A stretch of DNA of 56,772 bases from positions 1 through 56,772 of the forward strand of contig NZ_JARFTR010000079.1 in assembly GCF_029167235.1 (NCBI RefSeq). The letters run 5' to 3'. Origin of the DNA: Kamptonema sp. UHCC 0994. GTDB lineage: Bacteria > Cyanobacteriota > Cyanobacteriia > Cyanobacteriales > Microcoleaceae. Position 1 is the first letter of the stretch. Every line of letters starts with the position of its first letter. A program made the translations under genes and the position numbers. Positions 6,863 to 16,775 of this stretch are shown piece by piece. The notes beneath the pieces are model-generated. The model was given only the letters and a program-made list of their open reading frames with translations. It did no database searches and was not told the DNA's origin.

Positions 6863-9568
6863 CTAAGTTATCTCCTTGCCACTGACCACCAGGGTAGATA
6901 CCAAGTCTTTCTTACTAAAAATCATACTGTTATCAACACAATCTATCACAATAGTATCACCCTCCACAAAGGTATTTTCTAACAACTTATTCGCCAGCGG
7001 GTTTTCTAATTCTCGCTGAATCGCACGTTTCAAAGGACGCGCACCATAAACAGGGTCGTAACCGACATCAGCGATATAATTCTTGGCCGCTTCTGACAGT
7101 TCCAAGTTAATTTTTTGATCTCCCAGCAACCGTTCAATTCTCTTGACTTGAATGCTGACAATTTGCCGCAATTCTGTCTTACTTAAAGTGTGGAATAAAA
7201 TAATATCATCAACGCGGTTGAGAAATTCAGGACGGAAGTGCGATCGTAACGCCTCCGTTACCCGTTTGTACATCATTTCGTACTTAGAATCATCGCCAGC
7301 AACATCCAGAATGTAGTCGCTACCAATATTGCTAGTCATCACAATTACGGTATTTCTAAAATCAACAACTCTCCCCTGAGAATCGGTAATTCTACCATCA
7401 TCTAACACCTGCAATAAAATGTTAAAAACATCCGGGTGCGCCTTTTCTACTTCATCAAAAAGTACGACTGAATAAGGGTGACGGCGTACTGCTTCCGAAA
7501 GTTGACCGCCTTCATCATAACCCACATATCCCGGCGGAGCTCCCACTAATCGCGAGACGCTATGCTTCTCCATGTATTCCGACATATCTATTCGCACGAT
7601 CGCATCATCGGTATCAAATAGAAACTCAGCTAAAGCCCGCGCTAATTCTGTTTTTCCTACACCAGTCGGCCCCATAAATAAGAAAGAACCAATGGGTCTA
7701 CCGGGGTCTTTCATGCCGGCGCGAGCTCTACGAATGGCGGCGGAAACTGCTTCTACGGCTTCGTGTTGACCGATGACTCGGTGGTGTAAATGTTTCTCTA
7801 ATTGTAACAGTTTTTGCCTTTCTGATTCTAACAATCTATTAACAGGTATTCCCGTCCATTTTGCAACTATTTCGGCAATATCACTAGCCGTAACTTGTTC
7901 TCGCAACAGGGATGAACCTTGAGATTGTAGTTTCAATAATTCGGCTTCTTTGGCTTCGCGATCGCGCACCGCAGTCTCCAGTCTTCCATACTTTAACTGT
8001 GCCGCCTTATTCAGATCGTAAGCCCTTTCTGCCTGCTCAATTTGCACCCTTAACTCGTCTTCTTCCGCTTTCAATTGATTGATTGCATCTAAAGATTGCT
8101 TTTCACCTTGCCACTGAGTTGATAACTTTTCCTGCTTTTCTTTCAAAGCATCAATTTCAGCTTGAATGCGCTCTAACCTAGTAGTGAAACCAAGATTTTG
8201 AACCCCTTTGCCTTCACCTTCGATCGACAGTTTTTCCATTTCCAACTGCATCACCCGCCGATCGATTTGTTCTAATTCTGCGGGTTTAGAAGTGATTTCC
8301 ATCTTCAATTGAGCAGCGGCTTCATCTACTAGATCGATGGCCTTATCTGGTAAGAATCTATCGGAAATATAACGGGAAGACAAAGTAGCCGCAGCAACTA
8401 AGGCAGAGTCTAATATTTTAACTCCATGATGTCTTTCATAACGGTCTTTAAGTCCGCGCAAAATTGAAATAGTATCTTCGACGCTAGGTTCATCGACAAA
8501 TACTTGTTGAAATCTTCTTTCTAAGGCAGGATCTTTTTCAATATTCTTGCGAAATTCATCGAGGGTGGTTGCGCCAATACAGCGCAATTCACCTCTGGCT
8601 AACATCGGTTTCAGCAAGTTGCCGGCATCCATTCCCGAACCGGAACTTCCACCGCCACCAGTGCCGACAACTGTATGCAGTTCGTCAATAAATAAGACGA
8701 TTTGACCGTCAGAATTGATCACTTCTCGCAATACTGACCGCAGGCGTTCTTCAAATTCGCCTCGGAATTTGGCCCCGGCAATTAAGCTGCCCATATCGAG
8801 GGAAAATAACTGGCGATTTTTGAGAGATTCGGGCACATCGCCGTTAACAATTCGCTGGGCTAAACCTTCTGCGATCGCAGTCTTTCCTACCCCCGGATCG
8901 CCGATTAATACGGGATTATTTTTCTGCCGACGAGAGAGCACTTGGACTACGCGGCGAATTTCCTCATCGCGACCGATTACAGGGTCGAGTTTTCCCGATT
9001 TTGCGGCTTCTGTCAAGTCCCGGCCGAACTTAGCGAGTGCGTCATAAGTTGACTCGGAATTTTGGTCTTGAACTTTTGCAGAACCTCGGATAGCTTTAAT
9101 TACTTCTTCAAGTTTTTGGCGATCGATGACTTTAGCGGGAGGAGTGCGATCGTAACCGGGGCGAGGGGGCGGGCCTTCGGTTTTTGTCAGCAAACGGCGG
9201 CCAATGCGTTCATCCTCGATGAAGGCGATTAATAAATGTTCTACAGCGATAAAACCGTCCTGCCAAGCCACTCTTGCAGCTTCAGCAGCGTCTAACATCA
9301 CTTCTAAGCCGCGTCCGAGGTAAAGTTGTTCGGCATTGGCGACTTTGGGTTGGCGTTTGGCAAATGCTTCTAGCTGCTGGGCTAGCCGTAGATGGTCAAC
9401 CCCTGCTTTGCTGAGGATGCTATTGGCAAGGCCTTGCTGTTCTAGAAGTGCGATCGCTAAATGTTCGACCTCTAGCTGCTGATTGGCAAAGCGGCGGGCT
9501 ACATCCTGGGATTTGACGATGGCTTCCCAGGCTTTATCGGTAAATTTGCTAGGGTCTGTTGGCTGCAC
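6863..9568 (-). CDS. clpB: ATP-dependent disaggregase ClpB (Hsp100)
   Basis: ClpB is a hexameric AAA+ disaggregase that works with DnaK in the cytoplasm to resolubilise heat-damaged protein. Two Clp N repeats occupy about residues 5-150. AAA-1 carries Walker A GDPGVGKT and Walker [11 protein letters not shown] coiled-coil middle domain lies at about 420-550 ([15 protein letters not shown] and Glu/Lys/Gln-rich heptads). AAA-2 carries [11 protein letters not shown] and [11 protein letters not shown]. The C-terminal D2-small domain includes the [10 protein letters not shown] sensor-2 motif. The length is 901 residues, slightly longer than typical ClpB because of a Pro-rich linker ([15 protein letters not shown]) after the N-domain. 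It lacks the ClpP-docking loop of ClpA/C, consistent with disaggregase rather than protease partner. It borders the cyr cluster. Confidence 0.96.
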   Translation of the reverse strand: MQPTDPSKFTDKAWEAIVKSQDVARRFANQQLEVEHLAIALLEQQGLANSILSKAGVDHLRLAQQLEAFAKRQPKVANAEQLYLGRGLEVMLDAAEAARVAWQDGFIAVEHLLIAFIEDERIGRRLLTKTEGPPPRPGYDRTPPAKVIDRQKLEEVIKAIRGSAKVQDQNSESTYDALAKFGRDLTEAAKSGKLDPVIGRDEEIRRVVQVLSRRQKNNPVLIGDPGVGKTAIAEGLAQRIVNGDVPESLKNRQLFSLDMGSLIAGAKFRGEFEERLRSVLREVINSDGQIVLFIDELHTVVGTGGGGSSGSGMDAGNLLKPMLARGELRCIGATTLDEFRKNIEKDPALERRFQQVFVDEPSVEDTISILRGLKDRYERHHGVKILDSALVAAATLSSRYISDRFLPDKAIDLVDEAAAQLKMEITSKPAELEQIDRRVMQLEMEKLSIEGEGKGVQNLGFTTRLERIQAEIDALKEKQEKLSTQWQGEKQSLDAINQLKAEEDELRVQIEQAERAYDLNKAAQLKYGRLETAVRDREAKEAELLKLQSQGSSLLREQVTASDIAEIVAKWTGIPVNRLLESERQKLLQLEKHLHHRVIGQHEAVEAVSAAIRRARAGMKDPGRPIGSFLFMGPTGVGKTELARALAEFLFDTDDAIVRIDMSEYMEKHSVSRLVGAPPGYVGYDEGGQLSEAVRRHPYSVVLFDEVEKAHPDVFNILLQVLDDGRITDSQGRVVDFRNTVIVMTSNIGSDYILDVAGDDSKYEMMYKRVTEALRSHFRPEFLNRVDDIILFHTLSKTELRQIVSIQVKRIERLLGDQKINLELSEAAKNYIADVGYDPVYGARPLKRAIQRELENPLANKLLENTFVEGDTIVIDCVDNSMIFSKKDLVSTLVVSGKEIT

Positions 9569-9820
9569 GGTGTTTCCTCGCGATCGAAGGGATTTATACT
9601 TTTTGTCCCTTCAGATATACTCTCATAACTATGATAGAGGTTAAACGGGTGTCTGAGTCTCTTCGGATTTGGGGTCGGGGCGAAGCATTCGGGTGGTAAT
9701 CCTCTTTTGTCACTGAGCGTGAGAGGAAAATAGAAATAGAACTCTCAAAGCCTTTGAAAACAATGGTTACAGCACCTCGTCCAGCCACGTAGTCGGCATT
9801 TAGAGAATTGGTATTAAATA
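9569..9820. other. clpB upstream region and left edge of the cyr cluster
   Basis: About 250 bases separate the clpB start from the cyrI stop. A minus-strand open frame here (9594-9830) overlaps the cyrI end and shows no family resemblance or ribosome binding site, so I do not call it. I see no transposon end, tRNA or direct repeat that would mark the cluster boundary. Confidence 0.45.
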
Positions 9821-10654
9821 TTAAGTCCAAATAACAAGCGGGTCATCAGTTCCAGAGTATCCAATCAAACATCCCCATGTCATACGCACACCCATTTTTA
9901 TCTTTTTTACCGAATGAATTCTCATTGAATTGAAAAGAATTAAATCTCCCTGGTTCGGTCTGATCTCAAGTTTTGGTTGTGCGATCTTTTTGCTATCAAG
10001 ACCGAAACTAGCTGGATCATCTGTGTTGCGTGCCATATTATATTCCCTTTGAGTTGGCCATTCATCCCAAAGCACTAATTCTCCTCCTGATTCAGATGTC
10101 TTTAAATATACATTTGCCGCGATTTGATTTATGATATTCGGTTTTTCTTTATAATGTTCGATAAAACCCCATGCCATTACGTCACAATGTGGTCCGCCAG
10201 GGCTATCTTCTTTATGCTCTCTAACTATCCCAGCAAACACTTTTTTACCACCAAGTTTTGCTAAATTACAGCCATTACTCCAAATATCATCAAGTTCAAC
10301 CCTAAGCCTATCAATTGGACTTATGTACGGATGTACCAGCCTCCGCATTTCTTTAATCAATGTGGGTGAATCTTCTTGATACTTTGCTAATTCAAGCTCA
10401 CTTTCGCATTCATACAACTCTTGTCCTAATCGACTAACTGATGGGTGATCGGGATAAGCGCGAAAATATTTACTCTTTTTTATTCTTTCTGAAATTGTCC
10501 TACACTCTTGCTCAAGAAAATAATTCGGTACTATTACCGCATCTATTGAATGGTCTAGAAGTCCAATTAAATGCCATTCTTCAAGTTCTTTCGCAGATAT
10601 TATGGCATCTTGATTTTTTCGATCGCTACCCAGCTTATTTTCATATGCAGTCAT
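9821..10654 (-). CDS. cyrI: CyrI, Fe(II)/2-oxoglutarate-dependent C7 hydroxylase
   Basis: CyrI hydroxylates 7-deoxy-cylindrospermopsin at C7, the last tailoring step. In Oscillatoria PCC 6506-type strains the enzyme is reported to give mainly 7-epi-cylindrospermopsin (recalled knowledge). The 277-residue protein has the iron-binding facial triad as PHCDVMAWGF (HxD) and NSMRIHSVKK (distal His), followed by GVRMTW, whose Arg suits 2-oxoglutarate binding. The region around residues 165-250 is a jelly-roll dioxygenase core with the typical SGGELVLWDEW strand. A GGAGGG ribosome binding site lies about 9 bases before the ATG. It is last in a cyrF-cyrG-cyrI minus-strand series, 53 bp after cyrG. Stereochemistry cannot be read directly from the sequence. 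Confidence 0.93.
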   Translation of the reverse strand: MTAYENKLGSDRKNQDAIISAKELEEWHLIGLLDHSIDAVIVPNYFLEQECRTISERIKKSKYFRAYPDHPSVSRLGQELYECESELELAKYQEDSPTLIKEMRRLVHPYISPIDRLRVELDDIWSNGCNLAKLGGKKVFAGIVREHKEDSPGGPHCDVMAWGFIEHYKEKPNIINQIAANVYLKTSESGGELVLWDEWPTQREYNMARNTDDPASFGLDSKKIAQPKLEIRPNQGDLILFNSMRIHSVKKIKMGVRMTWGCLIGYSGTDDPLVIWT

Positions 10655-10707
10655 TGGTTTGCCCTCCAGGTTTGATTCAGAAATGTTGTTGCAGATAAGT
10701 ATGTATA

Positions 10708-12144
10708 CTATAAGTTACCGTTTGCCATCGCTTCCATCAATACCAGTTTTTGGTGAGCGGAATCAGCTTTTACCCGTTGCTCAAGCTGTTGCGCTTGCGC
10801 TTGCGCTTCAGCGAGAATAGCGTCCTCATTTACCGTGAGAACTTGGTAGTCTTCCACTAACAGTTTTCCCGCAACCATGACACTTTTAACTTCATGTCCT
10901 GAAGCAGCGTACACGAAGTTGGGCACGAGATTGCGAATTGGATCGAGCAGGGTTGGTGAGAGATTAGGAACGGTAAGATCGATCAAAATCAGATCGGCTT
11001 CTTTACCTACTTCAAGCGAGCCAATCTTGCGATCTAAACCAATCGCCCGCGCTCCTTCAATGGTCGCCATACGTAACACTTCCCAAGCAGGCATAATGGT
11101 CGGGTCTTGATATTTTATTTTGTTGAACAAAGCGGTCAGTTTCATCTCATTGAAGATGTTACAACAGTTGTTGCCGCAGGCTTGATCGGAACCGATCGCA
11201 ACGGGGCCGCCTGCTTGCCGAAAGATATGTGCGGGCGGCACGAGACCGTCGATGATGGCAATAGCGCCCGAACAGAGTGCCATGCTAGCGCCACTTTTGG
11301 CCACTTGTATCGCTTCTTCATCTGTGGCATCTGTCAGGTGAACCGCTAGCAACTGTTCGTCCAAATAGCCAATCTCAGCTAGAAAAGCGATGGGACGCTT
11401 ACCATATCGTTTGACAATTTGTTCAGTTTCCCGATCGCCCTGCGCCACATGAATATGCAGCATTAAGCCTTCCCGTTGTGCAATCTCTTTAGCTTCGCGT
11501 AGCATCTCAAGTGGCAACATATCCGCCGCCTGTAGCCCCAACATAGTGGTGATACGTCCCTCTGCCGCTCCATTCCACGAACAGGCAAAGTCCACAGCCT
11601 CTGCCATCACACGCCGCCCCGCCTTTACATCGAAGGGATATAGGTCTCCCTCCTTCCATTCCGACCAATCTAGTGGAAAGGCGTTAAACGCGGGGGCCAA
11701 AATGGCACGTACCCCAATTTCATCGAAAAACTCTCCCCAGAGGGGGTAAGGAGACTCAGAATCGCCGAATGTCGTTGTGCCTGCCTTCAGCCCTTCCAAC
11801 ACACTCAAGCGCGTCGCGGCTATGTTCGCTGCGGGTGTCATCTGAAGTCCATAAGGCATTGTCGCGTCCATCAGCCAATTGGTTACATCTTGTGCCACCC
11901 CGCGCAGAAGAGAACAAGTCGTGTGTATGTGAGCATCAATCAGCCCAGGCAACACCGCACAATTTACGGCATCGATCGTTTTGTGGCCTTCAAAACGACT
12001 CAGCAACGCCTCCGTCGAATCAACTGCCACAATCCGGCTACCCTCAACCGCGATCGCCCCATCGGCAATATACCCCACACCATTTCCCTGCATGGTAAAT
12101 AGATGAGCGTGTATCACTAATGTGTCTACCTGTTTTTTAGTCAT
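10708..12144 (-). CDS. cyrG: CyrG, amidohydrolase (uracil-ring tailoring)
   Basis: A 478-residue metal-dependent amidohydrolase of the TrzA/guanine deaminase-like group, proposed to act with CyrH in forming the uracil ring. The TIM-barrel metal site looks complete: H72-I-H74 (DAHIHT) after strand 1, His in LHIHVAQ, His in LLAVHLTDA, and D320 in the IGSD motif after strand 8. The C-terminal beta-sandwich segment GSLEVGKEADLILID is typical of the family. A GAGG ribosome binding site lies 4 bases before the ATG. It is followed by cyrI (53 bp) and preceded by cyrF (51 bp), so probably co-transcribed. It is a close duplicate of cyrH on the other strand; the two differ at the metal site. The assignment to G rather than H rests on length (1437 bp) and the neighbouring cyrF. 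Confidence 0.9.
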   Translation of the reverse strand: MTKKQVDTLVIHAHLFTMQGNGVGYIADGAIAVEGSRIVAVDSTEALLSRFEGHKTIDAVNCAVLPGLIDAHIHTTCSLLRGVAQDVTNWLMDATMPYGLQMTPAANIAATRLSVLEGLKAGTTTFGDSESPYPLWGEFFDEIGVRAILAPAFNAFPLDWSEWKEGDLYPFDVKAGRRVMAEAVDFACSWNGAAEGRITTMLGLQAADMLPLEMLREAKEIAQREGLMLHIHVAQGDRETEQIVKRYGKRPIAFLAEIGYLDEQLLAVHLTDATDEEAIQVAKSGASMALCSGAIAIIDGLVPPAHIFRQAGGPVAIGSDQACGNNCCNIFNEMKLTALFNKIKYQDPTIMPAWEVLRMATIEGARAIGLDRKIGSLEVGKEADLILIDLTVPNLSPTLLDPIRNLVPNFVYAASGHEVKSVMVAGKLLVEDYQVLTVNEDAILAEAQAQAQQLEQRVKADSAHQKLVLMEAMANGNL

Positions 12145-12195
12145 AAGACCTCATACATATTATTTGCATCATCAAGCCTAGTCAAAATTTAGACA

Positions 12196-15100
12196 CTACT
12201 TTCTTTCCAGACCAAGCGCATCGGCATGGCGGATAATGCGACGATATGTTTCTGCGATCGCGGCATTGAAATCACTCAGCTTGAAAACCGTGCTAACTCC
12301 ATGACCACCAGAATCTCGGTCAGGTGGATAACCATCTCGCAGAACACGAAACGATGGGAGCACAGGCCAGTCGTAGACAGAAAGTGCAATAAACTCGTCG
12401 ATGGGTATGCCATCCTCGTCAGTCAGCGCAATGTACTCTTCGGGTGATTTCCCTGTTTGACTGTGGTATTTGGCATAACCTGGCATTGCTAGGCAGACAA
12501 AAATTGTGTCACGACGAGTTTCCCGCAGCATCAACAAAGTCTGAAGCGTCATTAGGTAGCTGGCTACCGTGGGGAAGTGTTTGCTAGAACCGCCCGCGAC
12601 AATATACACATTGCGGCCACTTGGGTCGAACGTTTTTTGCAGTCTCCCTTGGTCAGTCACTTCGTCCCAACTTCCATAAGTATATGGATCGACAGATGTT
12701 GGTTGTAGCACCTGCCACGCGCCCAGCTCTCCATTACGCTCCATTACCCAGAACCAGGGCATATCACCACTATTGAGCAAATCGATCCGATCGGCAATCA
12801 GCTTGGGAGGCGCGATCGCCTCTTCTCCGATCCAGCCATACGCCTCCCTTTCAAGCTGGCTTAGTCTTGCTACATCTGCCATTACTGCGGGTCGAACCGT
12901 CCAGGGATAAAGATGCAGGGGGCGGGAAGCAGGGGACAAGCCCAGCTCGGTGAGTGCAAAAGACTGCACCTCAACCAACGCATCCTGTTTTGAAGTAACC
13001 GAAGATTCGATGAGAACGTCCTGTTGGTCTGCCTGTGGCACAATTTTTTCGAGTAGGAAACTGGCTAGCTGCTTAATCGTGGGATAGTCAAAAACCATCG
13101 CCACTGGCAGTTCCAACCCTGTGGTAGAACGTAGCTTATTACGCAGTTCGACCGCCATCAACGAATCAATTCCTAAATCAGAGAACCTCTGTTCGTCGGC
13201 GGGAACACTTCCGATAATCGGTTCGATTTCAGATTTGATAATGTTCTTCAATATTTCATATCGTTCCTGATGCGAAGTTTGACTTATTTTTTGTAAAAGT
13301 GTTTGACTATTTGTGGTCAAGCTTGCCTGTCGCTGCTGTTCCTCTACCAAATGCTCCAAAATAGTTGGTAATGCAACTCGTTCAGCAGGAGAGAGTTTAC
13401 GATCGCCGTCCAAAAGCGCCACCAAAGAGTGAATATCACCTTCTTGCAAATATTCCATCAGCGAAGTGGACACCGCGCCACGATTTTGTGGCGATGCGGT
13501 GCCCTGAGCTTGTCGAAGGGTATCTGATGCACTGGACAGCTCGAAGCTTTGTGCAGACGGGTTTTGTGCCAAATTAGAGTCGGGAAGCCAATAACGTTGT
13601 CGCTGAAACGGATAGGTTGGCAATACCACCTTGCGTCGTTGATATCCCCGATTAAATGCGTCCCAATCAATGTCAGCGCCATGCACGTACAACTCACCCA
13701 GACTAGAGAGCATCTGCTGCGAGTCGTTCTGGCTTTCGCGCAAACTGGGCAGGTAGCAAGTAGCAGTCCCTTCTGGGGCAGTTGACTCTTCCTGGAGCGA
13801 TCGCAGCGCCATACCCAGCAGGGTGGCTGTGGGACCGATTTCGAGAAAGATATTAATACCTTGTTCATGGAGCGTCCTCACCCCATCGGCAAAGCGCACC
13901 GCCTCACGCACATGGCGTACCCAGTAATCTGGTCTGGTGATTTCAGTGCCTGCCACTTTCCCTGTAACGTTGGAGACAAGCAGCAACATGGGCTTGTGAT
14001 AGGTGATACTGGCTGCCACCTGACGGAATTCATCCAACATGGGAGCCATCAGCGGGGAGTGGAAGGCATGGGAAACCGTCAGTTGGCGTGTCTTGATGCC
14101 AACGGTGGCGAGTTGTTCAGCAATTGCCATCACAGAGGTGCGTTTGCCAGAGACAACCACGCTTTGTGGCCCATTGATCGCTGCAATTGACACATCGTCT
14201 CGGTAAGGTGTAATCGCTTCCTGTATACGAGCTTCATCTACCAAGAAAGAAACCATCGCTCCGTCTTGAGGTAGCGCTTGCATCAGACGACCACGAGTAG
14301 CGATGAGTTTCAGGCCATCCTCTAAAGAAAAGATGCCCGCCACACAAGCGGCCACATATTCACCCACACTATGCCCCATCACGACATCTGGTTTGATGCC
14401 CCACGATCGCCACAACTGCGCCAGTGCATACTCCAGAGCGAAAAGCGCGGGCTGAGTATAAGCGGTTTGGTGAATGGCTTCTGATTTTCCCTCTGGGTAA
14501 AGAATCGAAAGTAGTGACTGGTCGAGATATGCGCCAGCACGCAAGATGTCGTCACAATGGTCGAGTGCTTCTCGGAACGTAGGTTGTCTTTCGTAAAGTT
14601 CGCGACCCATTCCTACATACTGTGAGCCTTGGCCTGTAAAAAGAAAGGCGATCTTTGGTAACGATTTGACTTGTCGCTCCCCACCCCGCGATCGTGCAAA
14701 CGCTGCCAATTGCAAACGCAGTTGCTCTTTAGATTCGGTAACTACCGCAAACCTATGTTTAAAATGTTTGCGCCCTGTGTGCGCTGTGAAACAATAGTCC
14801 GCCAGACGAACATCGGGATAGGTTTCTATCTGAGCCGCATAACGCTGAGCCAGTTCTTGTAAGGCTTTGGGTGTTTTTGCAGATAAGGTTAAAATATGCT
14901 GCGTTTGATTAATATCATTAGTAGGTTGCTCTATGTTTGGGGCTTTCTCTAGTACGATATGAGAGTTTGTGCCACTGAAGCCAAAGCTACTGACTCCGGC
15001 AAAACGATCGCTGGTAGACCAAGGTGTTGTTTCTGTTGGGATAATGACTGGCGATCGCTCCCAGTCAATGTAAGGATTGGGCTGGTGGAAGTGTAGGTTT

Positions 15101-16302
15101 GGTGGGATTTCACTGTGCTGCATTGAGAGTACAACCTTGATCAGGCCAGCAATGCCAGCAGCAGCCTCAGTATGACCGATATTTGTCTTGACCGAACCGA
15201 TAATAAGCGGCTGTGAGCGTTGACCAAAGACTTGCCCAAGCGCACCCATTTCGATGGGATCGCCTAATGACGTACCTGTGCCATGTGCCTCGATATAGCT
15301 AATTTTATCTGGGTGTAGCCCACCATCCGCTAATGCCTGCCGGATCACCGCCTGTTGTGAGGGCCCGCTGGGCACCGTTAAGCCACTCGTGTAGCCATCA
15401 TGATTGACCGCGACACCACGAATCAAGGCAAGGATATTGTCCTTGTCGGTAATGGCATCGGATAGGCGTTTGAGAACTACCATGCCACATCCCTCAGCAC
15501 GGACATAACCATCTGCCCGCACATCAAATGTTTTGCAGCGTCCATCAGGCGACAACATACGCGATCGGCAGGCTCTGATAAAGCCATCTGGTGCCAATTG
15601 TGTCTGTACACCACCCGCCAAGGCCAGATCGCAGTCCTGTTGACGCAGGCTCTTGACGGCCAATGCTACAGAAACCAAAGAGGATGAACAGGCGGTATCA
15701 AGGGCCAGATTGGGGCCAGTAAGTCCCAAATAATAGGATAGACGACCGCTGGCTGTACTATGGCAGTTACCAGAACCAGAGTAAACATCTAGTTCGGAAC
15801 TATTACGCATAATCAGATCGCGATAATCGCAATCACTGATGCCAACAAAGACCCCTGTCTGTTTACTAAGGCCATTGCCTGTCAGCCCAGCGCGTTCTAA
15901 TGCTTCCCAACTCACCTCCAAAAGCAGCCGTTGTTGTGGGTCTAAGCTAACGGCCTCGCGCGCGGAGATCCGAAAAAAGTCTGGATCGAACCCATCTATC
16001 TGCTTCAGAAGACCAGCATAGCGTGCGTACATTTTGTTCGGTGTAGCTGGCATCGGATCGTAATATTTATCAACATCCCAACGGGTTTTGGGAATCTCAC
16101 TAATTGCGTCAACCCCATTGCGTAATAGTTGCCATAATTCTTCGGGCGTATCCGCACCCGGAAAACGACAACTCATTCCGATAATGGCGATGGGTTCTCG
16201 TTGCGCGTATTTTAAAAGGTCAAGCTCGGCTTTTAGCTCCTCTATTTTATTCAATGCCTTCTTGACTATAGAAGTTACCTGATTCTCTGGCAAATTATTC
16301 AT
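12196..16302 (-). CDS. cyrF: CyrF, final PKS module KS-AT-ACP with C-terminal GNAT-like domain
   Basis: The last polyketide module, adding the fifth acetate without beta-carbon reduction, which leaves the ketone needed for the uracil ring. Domains in order: N-terminal coiled-coil docking helix (1-33); KS (about 36-465, active Cys at 205 in DTACSSS, His in EAHGTGT and NIGHTEAA); AT (about 555-860, Ser at 645 in GHSVGEY, HAFH motif for malonyl-CoA); a helical linker; ACP (phosphopantetheine Ser at 1047 in GIDSL). Residues 1130-1368 resemble a GNAT acyltransferase: a TVRPAVMADVARLSQLE start and a PGYAKYHSQTGKSPEEYI segment. There is no thioesterase. An AAGAGGT ribosome binding site precedes the ATG. 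It is transcribed towards cyrG and diverges from cyrJ. Confidence 0.93.
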   Translation of the reverse strand: MNNLPENQVTSIVKKALNKIEELKAELDLLKYAQREPIAIIGMSCRFPGADTPEELWQLLRNGVDAISEIPKTRWDVDKYYDPMPATPNKMYARYAGLLKQIDGFDPDFFRISAREAVSLDPQQRLLLEVSWEALERAGLTGNGLSKQTGVFVGISDCDYRDLIMRNSSELDVYSGSGNCHSTASGRLSYYLGLTGPNLALDTACSSSLVSVALAVKSLRQQDCDLALAGGVQTQLAPDGFIRACRSRMLSPDGRCKTFDVRADGYVRAEGCGMVVLKRLSDAITDKDNILALIRGVAVNHDGYTSGLTVPSGPSQQAVIRQALADGGLHPDKISYIEAHGTGTSLGDPIEMGALGQVFGQRSQPLIIGSVKTNIGHTEAAAGIAGLIKVVLSMQHSEIPPNLHFHQPNPYIDWERSPVIIPTETTPWSTSDRFAGVSSFGFSGTNSHIVLEKAPNIEQPTNDINQTQHILTLSAKTPKALQELAQRYAAQIETYPDVRLADYCFTAHTGRKHFKHRFAVVTESKEQLRLQLAAFARSRGGERQVKSLPKIAFLFTGQGSQYVGMGRELYERQPTFREALDHCDDILRAGAYLDQSLLSILYPEGKSEAIHQTAYTQPALFALEYALAQLWRSWGIKPDVVMGHSVGEYVAACVAGIFSLEDGLKLIATRGRLMQALPQDGAMVSFLVDEARIQEAITPYRDDVSIAAINGPQSVVVSGKRTSVMAIAEQLATVGIKTRQLTVSHAFHSPLMAPMLDEFRQVAASITYHKPMLLLVSNVTGKVAGTEITRPDYWVRHVREAVRFADGVRTLHEQGINIFLEIGPTATLLGMALRSLQEESTAPEGTATCYLPSLRESQNDSQQMLSSLGELYVHGADIDWDAFNRGYQRRKVVLPTYPFQRQRYWLPDSNLAQNPSAQSFELSSASDTLRQAQGTASPQNRGAVSTSLMEYLQEGDIHSLVALLDGDRKLSPAERVALPTILEHLVEEQQRQASLTTNSQTLLQKISQTSHQERYEILKNIIKSEIEPIIGSVPADEQRFSDLGIDSLMAVELRNKLRSTTGLELPVAMVFDYPTIKQLASFLLEKIVPQADQQDVLIESSVTSKQDALVEVQSFALTELGLSPASRPLHLYPWTVRPAVMADVARLSQLEREAYGWIGEEAIAPPKLIADRIDLLNSGDMPWFWVMERNGELGAWQVLQPTSVDPYTYGSWDEVTDQGRLQKTFDPSGRNVYIVAGGSSKHFPTVASYLMTLQTLLMLRETRRDTIFVCLAMPGYAKYHSQTGKSPEEYIALTDEDGIPIDEFIALSVYDWPVLPSFRVLRDGYPPDRDSGGHGVSTVFKLSDFNAAIAETYRRIIRHADALGLERK

Positions 16303-16775
16303 TGATTAGACCTCTTGCAAAAGTCGTCGCTGGGGTAATGTGGAGTCTGAAATTAGGCGATCGCGCCCGTCAATTATAAGCTTTCCTTATTTATTAATAG
16401 GGTTGGCCGAAGTTCGTAATTGTCTAGTCCAGCTATCAGATTAACCCTTAAACCAAATCTTTTTTCATGTAATTATCTAAATATTTTTTGGAAAATACAG
16501 CATATTCCATATAATATATGTCCTATATAGTCAAAAGAAAGCATTTACAAAATTATGTTTTTCGCATCAAGGAAACTCAAAAAAGTTATCGCAGATGCAG
16601 TACATTTGGGAGTGGTAATGATAGTCAACTTTTTTCGCCAATTTGGGTATAGCCATGAGATATTTGTTTAATAAAAAGTTCGCGGATAAAATAGGGATAT
16701 AGTGTCTAAATATTGACTGATGAGAAGGCAAGTTTGAAGCTTGACCCACCTAATTCTTATGTAAAGGAGCATATC
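16303..16775. promoter_or_regulatory. Divergent cyrF/cyrJ intergenic region
   Basis: A 473-bp AT-rich interval between divergent cyrF and cyrJ. On the plus strand two sigma70-like pairs can be read: TTGGAA-16-TATAAT (16488-16515) and TTGTTT-17-TAAAAT (16664-16692), the latter about 84 bases before the cyrJ ATG. The cyrF promoter must lie on the opposite strand in the same region, but I cannot place it. There is no coding gene. Confidence 0.45.
16763..16769 (+). promoter_or_regulatory. Ribosome binding site fixing the cyrJ start
   Basis: AAAGGAG lies 6 bases before the ATG at 16776. It supports that ATG over the in-frame ATG at 16713, which has no such site and would add 21 residues with no family resemblance. 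Confidence 0.8.

Noticed and set aside
9594-9830. 78-residue minus-strand open frame between clpB and cyrI
   Set aside because: It overlaps the cyrI end, has no ribosome binding site and no family-like pattern.
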